Positions 1 through 7,340 of a DNA stretch of 13,769 nucleotides are shown piece by piece. The notes under the pieces are model-generated. The model was not told the origin of the DNA, did not search any database, and saw only the letters and a list, made by a program, of their open reading frames with translations. The stretch's first letter is position 1; each line of letters starts with the position of its first letter. The stretch lies in assembly GCA_913040765.1 (NCBI GenBank), contig CAJWIA010000016.1, positions 1 through 13,769 of the forward strand. The letters are read 5' to 3'. Made by a program: the position numbers and the translations under genes. This DNA comes from an uncultured Anaerolineales bacterium (GTDB lineage: Bacteria; Chloroflexota; Anaerolineae; Anaerolineales; UBA11657).

Positions 1-474
1 ATTGGGGATGTGACCGGCAAACTTCTGCTTGCACACGTAGCAACTGCACAAGGCATTGTGGCAGCAGAAACAATTGCTGGACATCAGACTGTAAAACTCA
101 ACTACAAAATGCTGCCTAAAGCTACCTACTGTCACCCAGAAGTAGCATCATTTGGTTACACTGAGGCTGAAGCTCTAGAAGCCGGGTATAATACTAGAGT
201 ATCGAAATTTAGATTCAGCGCAAACGGTAAAGCGCTTAGTCTAGGAGACCATAGTGGTTGGATAAAGATAGTCAGCAATGATAAAAATCATTACATTCTC
301 GGTGCCCATATGATTGGTCCACAGGTTACCGAGCTATTACCAGAATTATCATTGGCATACAACGCAAAATTAACTGCTGAAGATATAGCTAAAAACATTC
401 ATGCACATCCAACACTCTCCGAAGCAATAATGGAAACTGCACAGGGCTTAGTTGATGAAATGATCCACGCTTAA
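1..474 (+). CDS. lpdA: Dihydrolipoamide dehydrogenase, C-terminal part (5' end outside window)
   Basis: This is the 3' part of a flavoprotein disulfide reductase that reoxidises the dihydrolipoyl groups of 2-oxoacid dehydrogenase or glycine cleavage complexes using NAD+. The frame is open from base 1, and the first residues (IGDVTGKLLLAHVA) match the end of the FAD/NAD-binding core of Lpd. An apparent GTG start at base 10 is only an internal Val codon. The remainder is the dimerisation domain. It contains the proline-rich YCHPEVASFGYTE segment and, near the C-terminus, HAHPTLSEA, whose His and Glu form the active-site base dyad in this family. That HPTLSE signature favours Lpd over glutathione or mercuric reductase. 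The redox-active CxxxxC pair would lie upstream and cannot be seen. The gene ends in TAA, and no strong terminator hairpin follows. Identity is secure; which complex it serves is unknown. Confidence 0.93.
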   Translation: MGDVTGKLLLAHVATAQGIVAAETIAGHQTVKLNYKMLPKATYCHPEVASFGYTEAEALEAGYNTRVSKFRFSANGKALSLGDHSGWIKIVSNDKNHYILGAHMIGPQVTELLPELSLAYNAKLTAEDIAKNIHAHPTLSEAIMETAQGLVDEMIHA

Positions 475-512
475 CAACACTATTTGCAAATATATTTCTA
501 ATCATTGCTCAA

Positions 513-518
513 TATAAT
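513..518 (+). promoter_or_regulatory. Possible -10 element upstream of the membrane protein gene
   Basis: A perfect TATAAT hexamer lies 42 bases before the ATG at 561, in the 86-base gap after lpdA. No good TTGACA-like -35 box is present at 16-18 bases upstream, so this is only a candidate. A 12-bp palindrome, TATTTGCAAATA, occupies 481-492 in the same gap. The start at 561 has no recognisable Shine-Dalgarno sequence. Confidence 0.3.
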
Positions 519-560
519 ACTGGCGAAAAATGCCTGACATAGACGTTTCTACCAAATTTT

Positions 561-1478
561 ATGAAATCACGTTTTATTGACAAATCAATCTTATTCCAAA
601 AACTAGTGCCCACATTACTTGTTGTATGTAGCATTACATTAATTCTTCTAATACCATTAGCAATTTGGGTGGCATATGGGCCTATGTCGGATCAAACCGA
701 TACTGTCACAATTGGCAATAGCAACAACATTTTGTTGCCTATACTATCAGCTGGTCTGATGATAGTATTTGCTATATTTGTACTCAACAGATATATATCT
801 AGCAACAAGATACACTTTTTTTTCTGGGGTACTGGATTACTGATGTTTAGTGTTGTCAGCCTATCAGAAATATATCTGTCAATGCAATGGAATAGGTGGG
901 CATTCTTCTTTTGGTACTTTTTCGGAGCCGTACTCAATGCGGCCTGGATTGGACAAGGAACAATCTGCTTGCTGTTATCGAGCAAGTGGCTGCGACCTAC
1001 TATTACACTACTTTTATTTGCCAGTTCAACTGCCTTAATCGTAATGCTTCAAACTATGTCATTGTTAGACGTTTCAAAATTCGATAACACCATCATTATG
1101 AATGCACAATACCGCAATATAATGCCTGCACCACTTGAAGGTGGCATCATTCGACTCATGACACCTTTCTTTAACGTGTATGGAGCAACATCTCTGATTG
1201 GTGGAGCAGTATGGTCGGCATATCTTTTTTGGCGGAAGAGCATACTCCCAAATCGGGTAATTGGAAACATTCTCATAGCTATAGGTGCCATTATTATCAG
1301 TACCACCAGCATTCTTACAAGAATAGGGGTCAGCAAATGGTGGCATCTAGGAGAACTACTAGCTGCTATATTGCTGTTTGTAGGATTTATATTTGCCTCT
1401 CGACAAACATACGCAAAAGTGTCCAAAAACACAGCAATGTTTACCAGACAGTCCGTGGTTGATTATACAAATGAATAG
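561..1478 (+). CDS. Integral membrane protein of unknown function, about 8 helices, coupled to PucC-type transporter
   Basis: I do not recognise a named family with a function. The 305-residue product has about eight hydrophobic segments, at roughly residues 17-38, 57-77, 85-105, 112-140, 145-166, 200-224, 233-254 and 262-280, with little soluble sequence between them. Aromatic and glycine patterns stand out in the third and fourth helices (FFFWGTGLLMF, then a WYFFGAVLNAAWIGQGT segment). There is no signal peptidase site, nucleotide-binding motif or metal-ligand cluster. The last codons overlap the next gene by 8 bases (ATGAATAG at 1471-1478), a layout typical of translational coupling, so it is probably made together with the PucC-type transporter and may work with it. 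The ATG start lacks a clear ribosome-binding site, but the reading frame and the overlap support it. That it is a real gene is likely; its function is unknown. Confidence 0.8.
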   Translation: MKSRFIDKSILFQKLVPTLLVVCSITLILLIPLAIWVAYGPMSDQTDTVTIGNSNNILLPILSAGLMIVFAIFVLNRYISSNKIHFFFWGTGLLMFSVVSLSEIYLSMQWNRWAFFFWYFFGAVLNAAWIGQGTICLLLSSKWLRPTITLLLFASSTALIVMLQTMSLLDVSKFDNTIIMNAQYRNIMPAPLEGGIIRLMTPFFNVYGATSLIGGAVWSAYLFWRKSILPNRVIGNILIAIGAIIISTTSILTRIGVSKWWHLGELLAAILLFVGFIFASRQTYAKVSKNTAMFTRQSVVDYTNE

Positions 1479-2769
1479 AACACAAATCCTTCGTCTAGGA
1501 TTGTTTCAAATGGCCGCAGGAGGCCTATCTGTGATATTTCTAGGTGTTCTCAACAGAATCATGCGAGTAGAGTTAGGAATGGACTTATTACTAGTCAGCT
1601 TCCTAATAGGTGGAGGACACTACATGGGAGCTGTAGTAGCGATACCATTTGGACATTTCTCAGACACACATCGTGTAGCAGGTTACAGACGAACTATTTA
1701 TATCATCATGGGAACAATTGTTACCATTACCATACTGATTCTATCTCCTCAAATGGCAGCTTGGGTGTCTTATAAGACTACTATCTTACGCATCACAATT
1801 GCCTTCATTTTCTTCTTATTGGAAGGCATTTCCACATTCCTGGCAGGCACAGCCTACTTAGCTCTTATAGCCGACCTCACAAAACCCAATGAGCGCGGAT
1901 CGGCAGCAGCTTTAGTGTGGACATTATTAATGGTTGGAATAATCATCACTGGCATAGGTTCTGCATCATATATGGAGATTTACTCATTTGACCGCATAAT
2001 AATTCTATGCTCAATCACCTCTGCAATAGCACTATTAATGACTCTTATAGCACTATGGAAACAAGAAGATCGTACTAATGACAAGATATCGCAACCTGAA
2101 AGTCTACTGAAAGCAGTCAACACAATGATAAGCAGTCAAACAGCTCGTCGGTTTGCTGCTTTTCTGCTCCTAGGAATGTTCTCATATTTTATGCAGGATG
2201 TTATATTGGAACCATTTGGCGGAGAAGTGTTTGGCCTGTCGGCAGCTGAGACTACGAGATTCAATTCATATATGGGTATAGGCCTAGTAAGTGCCATGTT
2301 ATTTGGAGGAATGTACCTAACTCCACGAATTGGAAAACGTAGAGTAACCACTCTAGGATGCTGGATAATTGCTATATCTTTTACTGGGTTAGCTATAAGC
2401 GGTTTCTTGGAAAATGGACAAACACTTAATCCAATAATCGGATTGTTAGGTCTAGGAGCAGGATTTTTTACAGTCGGAAGTGTTGCTTTAATGATGGATA
2501 TGACCGCCACACAGCATATAGGACTTTTTGTTGGAACTTGGACACTAGTCCAAGCAGTAGCTAAAGGTCCTGCAGCAATTCTATCAGGCGGATTTCAACA
2601 AATGTTTTCATCCTTAGGATTATTGCCTGGCCAAGCTTACGGATCTGTATTCTTGCTTGAGGCAATCGGTATTGTTTCGGCTATGATTGTACTCAACGGA
2701 GTAACTATAGAAAACTTTAGGGAAGAAATGAAGTCGGCATTGGTAAACGATCCTATAAGCATCGACTAA
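1471..2769 (+). CDS. PucC/BCD-family major facilitator transporter
   Basis: This 432-residue polytopic protein belongs to the PucC/BCD (bacteriochlorophyll delivery) branch of the major facilitator superfamily, whose best-known members help assemble light-harvesting complexes. The start is the ATG at 1471. The frame stays open upstream to 1393, but that extension (KHTQKCPKTQQC and so on) is polar, overlaps the previous gene and is unlike the family. Residues 8-36 (RLGLFQMAAGG, then VLNRIMRVELG) match the characteristic first helix. GHFSDTHR at 61-68 followed by GYRR at 71-74 is the family version of the MFS loop 2-3 motif. About twelve helices follow, with a polar central loop near residues 192-212 (KQEDRTNDK). 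No bch, puf or other photosynthesis genes are visible here, so the substrate is open; family members also occur where a light-harvesting role has not been shown. It is co-transcribed with the upstream membrane protein. Confidence 0.85.
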   Translation: MNRTQILRLGLFQMAAGGLSVIFLGVLNRIMRVELGMDLLLVSFLIGGGHYMGAVVAIPFGHFSDTHRVAGYRRTIYIIMGTIVTITILILSPQMAAWVSYKTTILRITIAFIFFLLEGISTFLAGTAYLALIADLTKPNERGSAAALVWTLLMVGIIITGIGSASYMEIYSFDRIIILCSITSAIALLMTLIALWKQEDRTNDKISQPESLLKAVNTMISSQTARRFAAFLLLGMFSYFMQDVILEPFGGEVFGLSAAETTRFNSYMGIGLVSAMLFGGMYLTPRIGKRRVTTLGCWIIAISFTGLAISGFLENGQTLNPIIGLLGLGAGFFTVGSVALMMDMTATQHIGLFVGTWTLVQAVAKGPAAILSGGFQQMFSSLGLLPGQAYGSVFLLEAIGIVSAMIVLNGVTIENFREEMKSALVNDPISID

Positions 2770-2782
2770 TCACGTGATACTA

Positions 2783-2841
2783 AGATTTAGATAATACATC
2801 CAATTGCGTTTCCACCGCAAGATTAGGTAATCTGTAAATCT
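2783..2841. terminator. Possible structured region between convergent genes
   Basis: The short gap between the convergent PucC-type gene and moaA can fold. AGATTTA (2783-2789) pairs with TAAATCT (2835-2841). Inside lies TTGCG (2804-2808) paired with CGCAA (2816-2820) around a 7-base loop, followed by GATTA/TAATC at 2821-2832. The stems are short and no U-run follows on either strand, so a bidirectional terminator is only a weak suggestion. Confidence 0.22.
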
Positions 2842-3844
2842 AACCTCCTATATAGGACATCTCTACCGGCGATACTCGATGTGATTGCTTGCTGCGCAAT
2901 TCAGAATAACGATCATCTCGATTCTTCCAAAGTGACGATACTACATCAACTATTTTCTCATCAGATGCATTATTCCTCAATAGTGAGCGAACATCATAGC
3001 CTGATGAAGCAAATAAGCAGGTAAACAATTCACCTCTAGCTGACAATCGCAACCTACTACAATCACCACAAAATGGCTGCGAAACCGAGGAAATCAACCC
3101 AATCTCCCCACTTCCATCTGTATATTTCCAACGATTAGCCACTTCCCCGACATAATTAGGGGCTATAGGCTCAAGTGGCAATTGTGCTCCAATTAACTCC
3201 ACAATTTCTGATGATGGAACTACCTCATCGAGTCTCCATCCATTGCTATCGCCAACATCCATATATTCAATAAAACGAAGAATATGTCCGCTCTCTCTAA
3301 AATGCTTTGCCATTGGAACAATACTGGCAAGATTGACACTACGCATTACAACCATATTAATCTTTATAGGACTTAATCCAGCAGATGCCGCATTATTAAT
3401 GCCATTTATTACTTCATCAACGGAAAATTCTACATCATTGAGTGATGCAAATGTATCATTGTTGAGAGAATCGAGACTAACCGTAATGCGCTGTAAACCA
3501 GCCTCTCTAAGTGCTAGGCACTTATCTTGTGTTAGCAGCGAACCATTTGTAGTGAGTGTCAAATCCAAACCTGGAATTAAAGCCAACATTTTTATTAGAT
3601 ACTCTATATCTTTCCGTAATAATGGATCACCGCCTGTTATCCGTACCTTGGTAATTCCTAGATTAACAAGCAGTCTAACAAAACGAACAATTTCCTCGTA
3701 CGATAACATTTCACTTCTGGATAGATAGTTATAATCCGAACCAAACACCTCTTTAGGCATACAATATACACACCGAAAGTTACAACGGTCTGTAACAGAG
3801 ATGCGCAAATCTTTCAATGGACGAGAAAATTTGTCTAAAACCAT
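2840..3844 (-). CDS. moaA: GTP 3',8-cyclase MoaA (molybdenum cofactor biosynthesis)
   Basis: MoaA is a radical SAM enzyme that converts GTP to 3',8-cyclo-GTP, the first step of molybdopterin synthesis. From the ATG at 3844 it has 334 residues, the usual family length. The SAM cluster motif CNFRCVYC is at residues 21-28. A second cluster site, FCGDC with a later Cys (C259, C262, C276), is diagnostic for MoaA among radical SAM proteins. The protein ends in the Gly-Gly tail that family members need for activity. A GTG at 3859 would add five residues; I prefer the ATG because family similarity begins just after it and a weak GTGGGT ribosome-binding sequence precedes it. The usual GGEP motif reads GGDP here (RITGGDPLLR). 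No other moa or moe genes are in the window, but msrP, a molybdoenzyme gene, lies about 5 kb away. Confidence 0.95.
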   Translation of the reverse strand: MVLDKFSRPLKDLRISVTDRCNFRCVYCMPKEVFGSDYNYLSRSEMLSYEEIVRFVRLLVNLGITKVRITGGDPLLRKDIEYLIKMLALIPGLDLTLTTNGSLLTQDKCLALREAGLQRITVSLDSLNNDTFASLNDVEFSVDEVINGINNAASAGLSPIKINMVVMRSVNLASIVPMAKHFRESGHILRFIEYMDVGDSNGWRLDEVVPSSEIVELIGAQLPLEPIAPNYVGEVANRWKYTDGSGEIGLISSVSQPFCGDCSRLRLSARGELFTCLFASSGYDVRSLLRNNASDEKIVDVVSSLWKNRDDRYSELRSKQSHRVSPVEMSYIGG

Positions 3845-3903
3845 AACATTTTTACCCACTAAATATAAATGATACCACCCCTCTAATTATTAGTAGTGAT
3901 AAG

Positions 3904-3909
3904 TATAAT
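3904..3909 (+). promoter_or_regulatory. Possible -10 element close to the mutS2 start (leaderless?)
   Basis: TATAAT ends only 9 bases before the mutS2 ATG at 3919, so transcription from it would start within about 3 bases of the start codon. No Shine-Dalgarno sequence precedes the ATG, which fits a leaderless message. No convincing -35 box is seen at the expected distance (3881-3886 reads CTCTAA). Confidence 0.35.
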
Positions 3910-3918
3910 TGTGATTAT

Positions 3919-6306
3919 ATGACAATACATACGAAATCGTTTGTTGCACTAGAGATGCCACTAGTACTGGAACAACTAGCTGAGCATTGCCAATTCTCTG
4001 CAAGCAGAGAATTGGCAATGAGTTTACGTCCCGCCAATAGCATTGAGGTATCTGACTATCGACTGAATGAAACCACTGAAGCGAGAACGTTCCTAAACGA
4101 TCATCCGCATACTAGCATAGAAAACGTCTCTGATGTACGAGATGAGATTAATAGGGCGAGACTATCTGCCATTTTACAACCCGTAGAACTTGTTCGCATT
4201 AGAAGTATATTAGTTGCATCAAGAGAACTAAAGAAAACTATATTGGCCGCTAGCAATGAAACCAAAATCCTATTTCAACAAGCGCAGATCATTGTGGATC
4301 TGCCGAATCTAGAAGATGCTATTGGTCGTTGTCTAAATGAACAAGCAGAAGTATTAAGTACAGCTTCTACAGTATTGGAAGAATTGCGTGAGAAAATCAA
4401 AGACACCAATAATGACCTTCTACAAAAACTTGAGCATATAACTAATAACCCTAACAATATCAAGTTCTTACAAGAATCGATAATAACACAGAGGTCTGAC
4501 CGATACGTAGTACTGCTAAAATCCAACTTTAAGGGTCGCATTCCTGGGATTGTGCATGGGGAGTCCACATCAGGTTCTACGCTATTTGTAGAACCTATCG
4601 TAACAGTAGATCTAAACAATCAATTACAACAATTGCAAATAGATGAACAGAAAGAAATTATGCGAGTCTTACAAATTCTGTCAGAAAAAGTGGGTAAGTA
4701 TGCCAACAAAATTGAGAACAATGTAGAAACAATTGCTATATTAGATTTAGCTTTTGCACGTGCCAAACATGCTGAAGCACTCACTGCTACGCAACCCATA
4801 TTGCTTCCATGGGACGAAGACAACAATCAAACCTCAGACAATATCAGTCATGGATGTACAATAAAATTACTAGGTGCAAGACACCCATTATTATCAAAAA
4901 ATGATGTGGTAGCCATCGACTTTGTAATCGACAACTATACGAAGGTAATTGTAATCACGGGTCCAAACACTGGAGGAAAAACAGTCAGCTTGAAAACAAT
5001 CGGCCTATTGTCCTTGATGGCAGCAAGTGGTCTGCATATCCCGGTAGAACCAGGATCAGCACTGCCAATATTCAGCGGAATTTTTGCAGACATAGGCGAT
5101 GAACAATCTATTAAGCAGAGTCTATCAACATTTTCCTCTCATATAAACAATATTAAAAGCATACTCAAAAATATAGGCTCCAGATCATTAGTGCTCCTTG
5201 ATGAGATAGGCGCTGGCACAGACCCAGGCGAAGGTTCAGCACTTGCTCAAGCACTGTTAGAATACATTCTAGAAAAAGAATCAGTAGCTGTAGTTACCAC
5301 TCATTATCAGAGACTAAAGCTTTTCTCGCACAATACCGATCGTGTACAAAACGCAAGCGTGGATTTTAATCCTAAAACGCTGCAGCCATCATATGGCTTA
5401 ACAATAGGACTACCTGGAAGATCTAACGCACTCACTGTTGCTAGCAACCTAAACATACCAAAACAAATAATTGGTCGTGCTAGACAATTATTAAATCCGG
5501 AAGATCAGAAAGTAGATTCGCTGCTTGCTGACATATATGAACATCGTGAGATAGCAGTAAAGGCTAACAAGCAACAAGAAAATATAAGACAACAACTGGA
5601 AACACAAAAGTCGGAGTTGCAAATGCGATTGGATCGGATAGATGAAGAGAAACGTAATATTCTATTGGCTGGACGCAAACAAGTAGAAAAAGAATTAGAA
5701 AGCATACGTTCGGAAATAAGCAAAATACGTCGCCAGTTAAAACAATCTGAATTGCACAATCAAGTCTTGGGAGACGCAGAAAAAAAGGTTGGCGGTCTTG
5801 AAATGAAGCCTGTCCTATTACCCAAGGACAGAAAATCTTATGACGATATAACATCACCAAATGACATCCGTCTAGGAGATCAAGTATACATTGCTAGGTT
5901 ACGAACCAAAGGAGTAATTGTTAAATTGCAGAACGGCGAAGCTGAAATACAAATAGGACGCCTGCGCATAAAATCACTAATAGATGAATTGCAGTTAAAG
6001 AAAAATACTGGTGAGGATAGCAGTAATACCAAAAACACAACAGTGAATGTGTCGATTGAATCTCCTGGAATGGAATTACACTTACGGGGACAACGTATCG
6101 AGGATGGTTTAGAGAAGCTGGATGATTATCTGACTAAAGCAGTCATAGCAGAATTGCCATGGGTGCGTATCATACATGGCAAAGGAACAGGACAAATGCG
6201 AGAAGCTGTACGACAGGCCCTCAAAGCTCACTCTGAAGTAAAATCGTTCCGCACAGGAGAACAAGGAGAAGGGGGTGATGGTGTAACAGTGGCTGTACTA
6301 GAATAG
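3919..6306 (+). CDS. mutS2: MutS2 family ATPase with C-terminal Smr domain
   Basis: MutS2 is a MutS-related ATPase that is not part of mismatch repair. In studied bacteria it acts on recombination intermediates or on collided ribosomes. The 795-residue length is normal. In order: an N-terminal core; the Walker A motif GPNTGGKT at 348-355; the Walker B segment LVLLDEIGAGTDPGEG with Asp428 and Glu429; a charged coiled coil at about 530-610; a small KOW-like beta domain at about 649-685 (RLGDQVYIARLRTKG); and a C-terminal Smr domain beginning at LHLRGQR (720-726) with HGKGTG at 753-758. The usual Smr LDLRG motif reads LHLRG, so nuclease activity should not be assumed. A perfect 17-bp inverted repeat covers codons 23-34 exactly. 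The gene is divergent from moaA and stands alone on its strand. Confidence 0.96.
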   Translation: MTIHTKSFVALEMPLVLEQLAEHCQFSASRELAMSLRPANSIEVSDYRLNETTEARTFLNDHPHTSIENVSDVRDEINRARLSAILQPVELVRIRSILVASRELKKTILAASNETKILFQQAQIIVDLPNLEDAIGRCLNEQAEVLSTASTVLEELREKIKDTNNDLLQKLEHITNNPNNIKFLQESIITQRSDRYVVLLKSNFKGRIPGIVHGESTSGSTLFVEPIVTVDLNNQLQQLQIDEQKEIMRVLQILSEKVGKYANKIENNVETIAILDLAFARAKHAEALTATQPILLPWDEDNNQTSDNISHGCTIKLLGARHPLLSKNDVVAIDFVIDNYTKVIVITGPNTGGKTVSLKTIGLLSLMAASGLHIPVEPGSALPIFSGIFADIGDEQSIKQSLSTFSSHINNIKSILKNIGSRSLVLLDEIGAGTDPGEGSALAQALLEYILEKESVAVVTTHYQRLKLFSHNTDRVQNASVDFNPKTLQPSYGLTIGLPGRSNALTVASNLNIPKQIIGRARQLLNPEDQKVDSLLADIYEHREIAVKANKQQENIRQQLETQKSELQMRLDRIDEEKRNILLAGRKQVEKELESIRSEISKIRRQLKQSELHNQVLGDAEKKVGGLEMKPVLLPKDRKSYDDITSPNDIRLGDQVYIARLRTKGVIVKLQNGEAEIQIGRLRIKSLIDELQLKKNTGEDSSNTKNTTVNVSIESPGMELHLRGQRIEDGLEKLDDYLTKAVIAELPWVRIIHGKGTGQMREAVRQALKAHSEVKSFRTGEQGEGGDGVTVAVLE
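3985..4020. repeat. Perfect 17-bp inverted repeat inside mutS2
   Basis: CATTGCCAATTCTCTGC at 3985-4001 is followed by AA and then by its exact reverse complement at 4004-4020. It is 36 bases long and spans codons 23-34 of mutS2 precisely (HCQFSASRELAM). As RNA it could form a hairpin of about 16 pairs with a CAAG loop, 66 bases after the start codon. The arms cannot diverge without changing a well-conserved part of the protein, so codon choice may be what completes the symmetry. Confidence 0.9.
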
Positions 6307-6360
6307 AAAGAGATTAACTACAAGAAACACAAGATAAAGAACGCATCACAAACAAGCTAT

Positions 6361-7236
6361 TTAGAGTAAGCTCCTTTCCAACCGCAAATTATCGAGAATT
6401 TTAGAAACTGAATAACTGCGGTTAAGTACGTAGAAATGTATGCCCGACACTCCAGAATCCCATAACCCTTGTACTTGACAAGTAGCATACTCTACACCCA
6501 TTGCTCGAGCACCCTCATCGTCATTTTCGTACTTTACCAATTGCATTTCCAAATCTGAGGGAATACGTGCACCACACAACCTGGTAAATTTACGAATCTG
6601 ATTAGAGCTTAATACTGGAAGCACTCCAGGTATAATCGGAACTTGGATACCAATAGCTCTTGCTTTATCTACAAAACGGAAAAAATCATCGTTATCGTAA
6701 AATAATTGTGTTATAAGAAAATCAGCTCCATTTTCAACCTTCAGTTTTGTATAATTAATGTCATGATCAAAACTTACAGCTTCAGGATGACCCTCAGGAT
6801 AGCAAGCAGCCCCAAGACCGAAAGAATATCCCTTATTAATATGATTTATCAAATCTGATGCGTGCACAAATCCATTTTCAACAGTTAATTTTTTTGTCTG
6901 ATTAGTAGGTAGATCTCCCCGTAACGCAATAATATTTTCGATAGCAGAAGATTCCAAACGCTCCAAAATCTCATCCAATTCTTTCACAGTATGTCCTACG
7001 CAAGTCAGATGAGCCATTACTTCCACATCATAGTGCGCTTTTGCTTTAGTCGTAAGTTCTTCACTAAACTTCCTGGTTGATCCTCCAGCCCCATAAGTAA
7101 CTGAGATAAAATTAGGCGAATAAACTTGCAGAGACTCTATTTTCTCGAGAACTGTATGTATGCCTGTAGATTCTCTCGGAGGAAAAAACTCAAATGAGAT
7201 TGTACGAGTCTCGGCAAGAATATCTTGGATTTTCAA
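6361..7236 (-). CDS. metF: Methylenetetrahydrofolate reductase
   Basis: MetF is a cytoplasmic FAD enzyme of the TIM-barrel type. It reduces 5,10-methylene-tetrahydrofolate to 5-methyl-tetrahydrofolate, the methyl donor for methionine synthesis. The 291 residues match the short bacterial form, without the regulatory domain of eukaryotic enzymes. SFEFFPPR at 14-21 contains the catalytic Glu16. VTYGAGGS (46-53) and ALRGDLP (104-110, Asp108) are the standard flavin and folate-binding loops. The start is a TTG at 7236: an in-frame TAA lies a few codons upstream, no ATG is available near the N-terminus, and AGGG sits seven bases before it. A promoter-like region with a palindrome precedes the gene. 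It converges on mutS2 with a 54-base gap that has no clear terminator. No methionine synthase gene is nearby. Confidence 0.95.
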   Translation of the reverse strand: MKIQDILAETRTISFEFFPPRESTGIHTVLEKIESLQVYSPNFISVTYGAGGSTRKFSEELTTKAKAHYDVEVMAHLTCVGHTVKELDEILERLESSAIENIIALRGDLPTNQTKKLTVENGFVHASDLINHINKGYSFGLGAACYPEGHPEAVSFDHDINYTKLKVENGADFLITQLFYDNDDFFRFVDKARAIGIQVPIIPGVLPVLSSNQIRKFTRLCGARIPSDLEMQLVKYENDDEGARAMGVEYATCQVQGLWDSGVSGIHFYVLNRSYSVSKILDNLRLERSLL

Positions 7237-7243
7237 ACTAAAA

Positions 7244-7247
7244 CCCT
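7244..7247 (-). promoter_or_regulatory. Ribosome-binding site deciding the metF TTG start
   Basis: On the minus strand AGGG lies seven bases before TTG at 7236. This spacing, together with an in-frame TAA just upstream, supports translation from this TTG. Confidence 0.6.
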
Positions 7248-7248
7248 G

Positions 7249-7281
7249 ATTATATTATGGTAAACCATATTTATTGGTCAA
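7249..7281 (-). promoter_or_regulatory. Putative metF promoter with internal palindrome
   Basis: On the minus strand TTGACC (7281-7276) resembles a -35 box. Two overlapping -10 candidates follow: TAATAT (7257-7252, spacer 18) and TATAAT (7254-7249, spacer 21). Between them lies the perfect palindrome TATGGT-AA-ACCATA at 7256-7269, where an operator would block RNA polymerase. No methionine-repressor consensus is recognised. Confidence 0.35.
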
Positions 7282-7340
7282 TATAGTAGCAATAGCTGAT
7301 TATAACCCTAATGCATAACAGTCACAAACAATACAAAATC

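Noticed and set aside
692..1462. Several antisense or alternate-frame open frames within the membrane protein gene
   Set aside because: They lack family resemblance and ribosome-binding sites, and lie wholly inside a better-supported gene; likewise those opposite mutS2, moaA, msrP and rsmI.
1393..1470. Upstream extension of the PucC-type gene by 26 codons
   Set aside because: It overlaps the previous gene extensively, is polar and unlike the family N-terminus, while the ATG at 1471 gives the expected first helix and a typical coupled overlap.
1471..2769. PucC-type gene as proof of phototrophy
   Set aside because: No other photosynthesis gene is in the window, and family members are not restricted to cases with a shown light-harvesting role.
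2769..2778. 10-bp palindrome ATCACGTGAT at the PucC-type stop codon
   Set aside because: Short, overlaps coding sequence, and has no regulatory context between convergent genes.
3508..3524. 7-bp inverted repeat TAAGTGC/GCACTTA inside moaA
   Set aside because: Short arms of this size are expected by chance in a 13-kb window.
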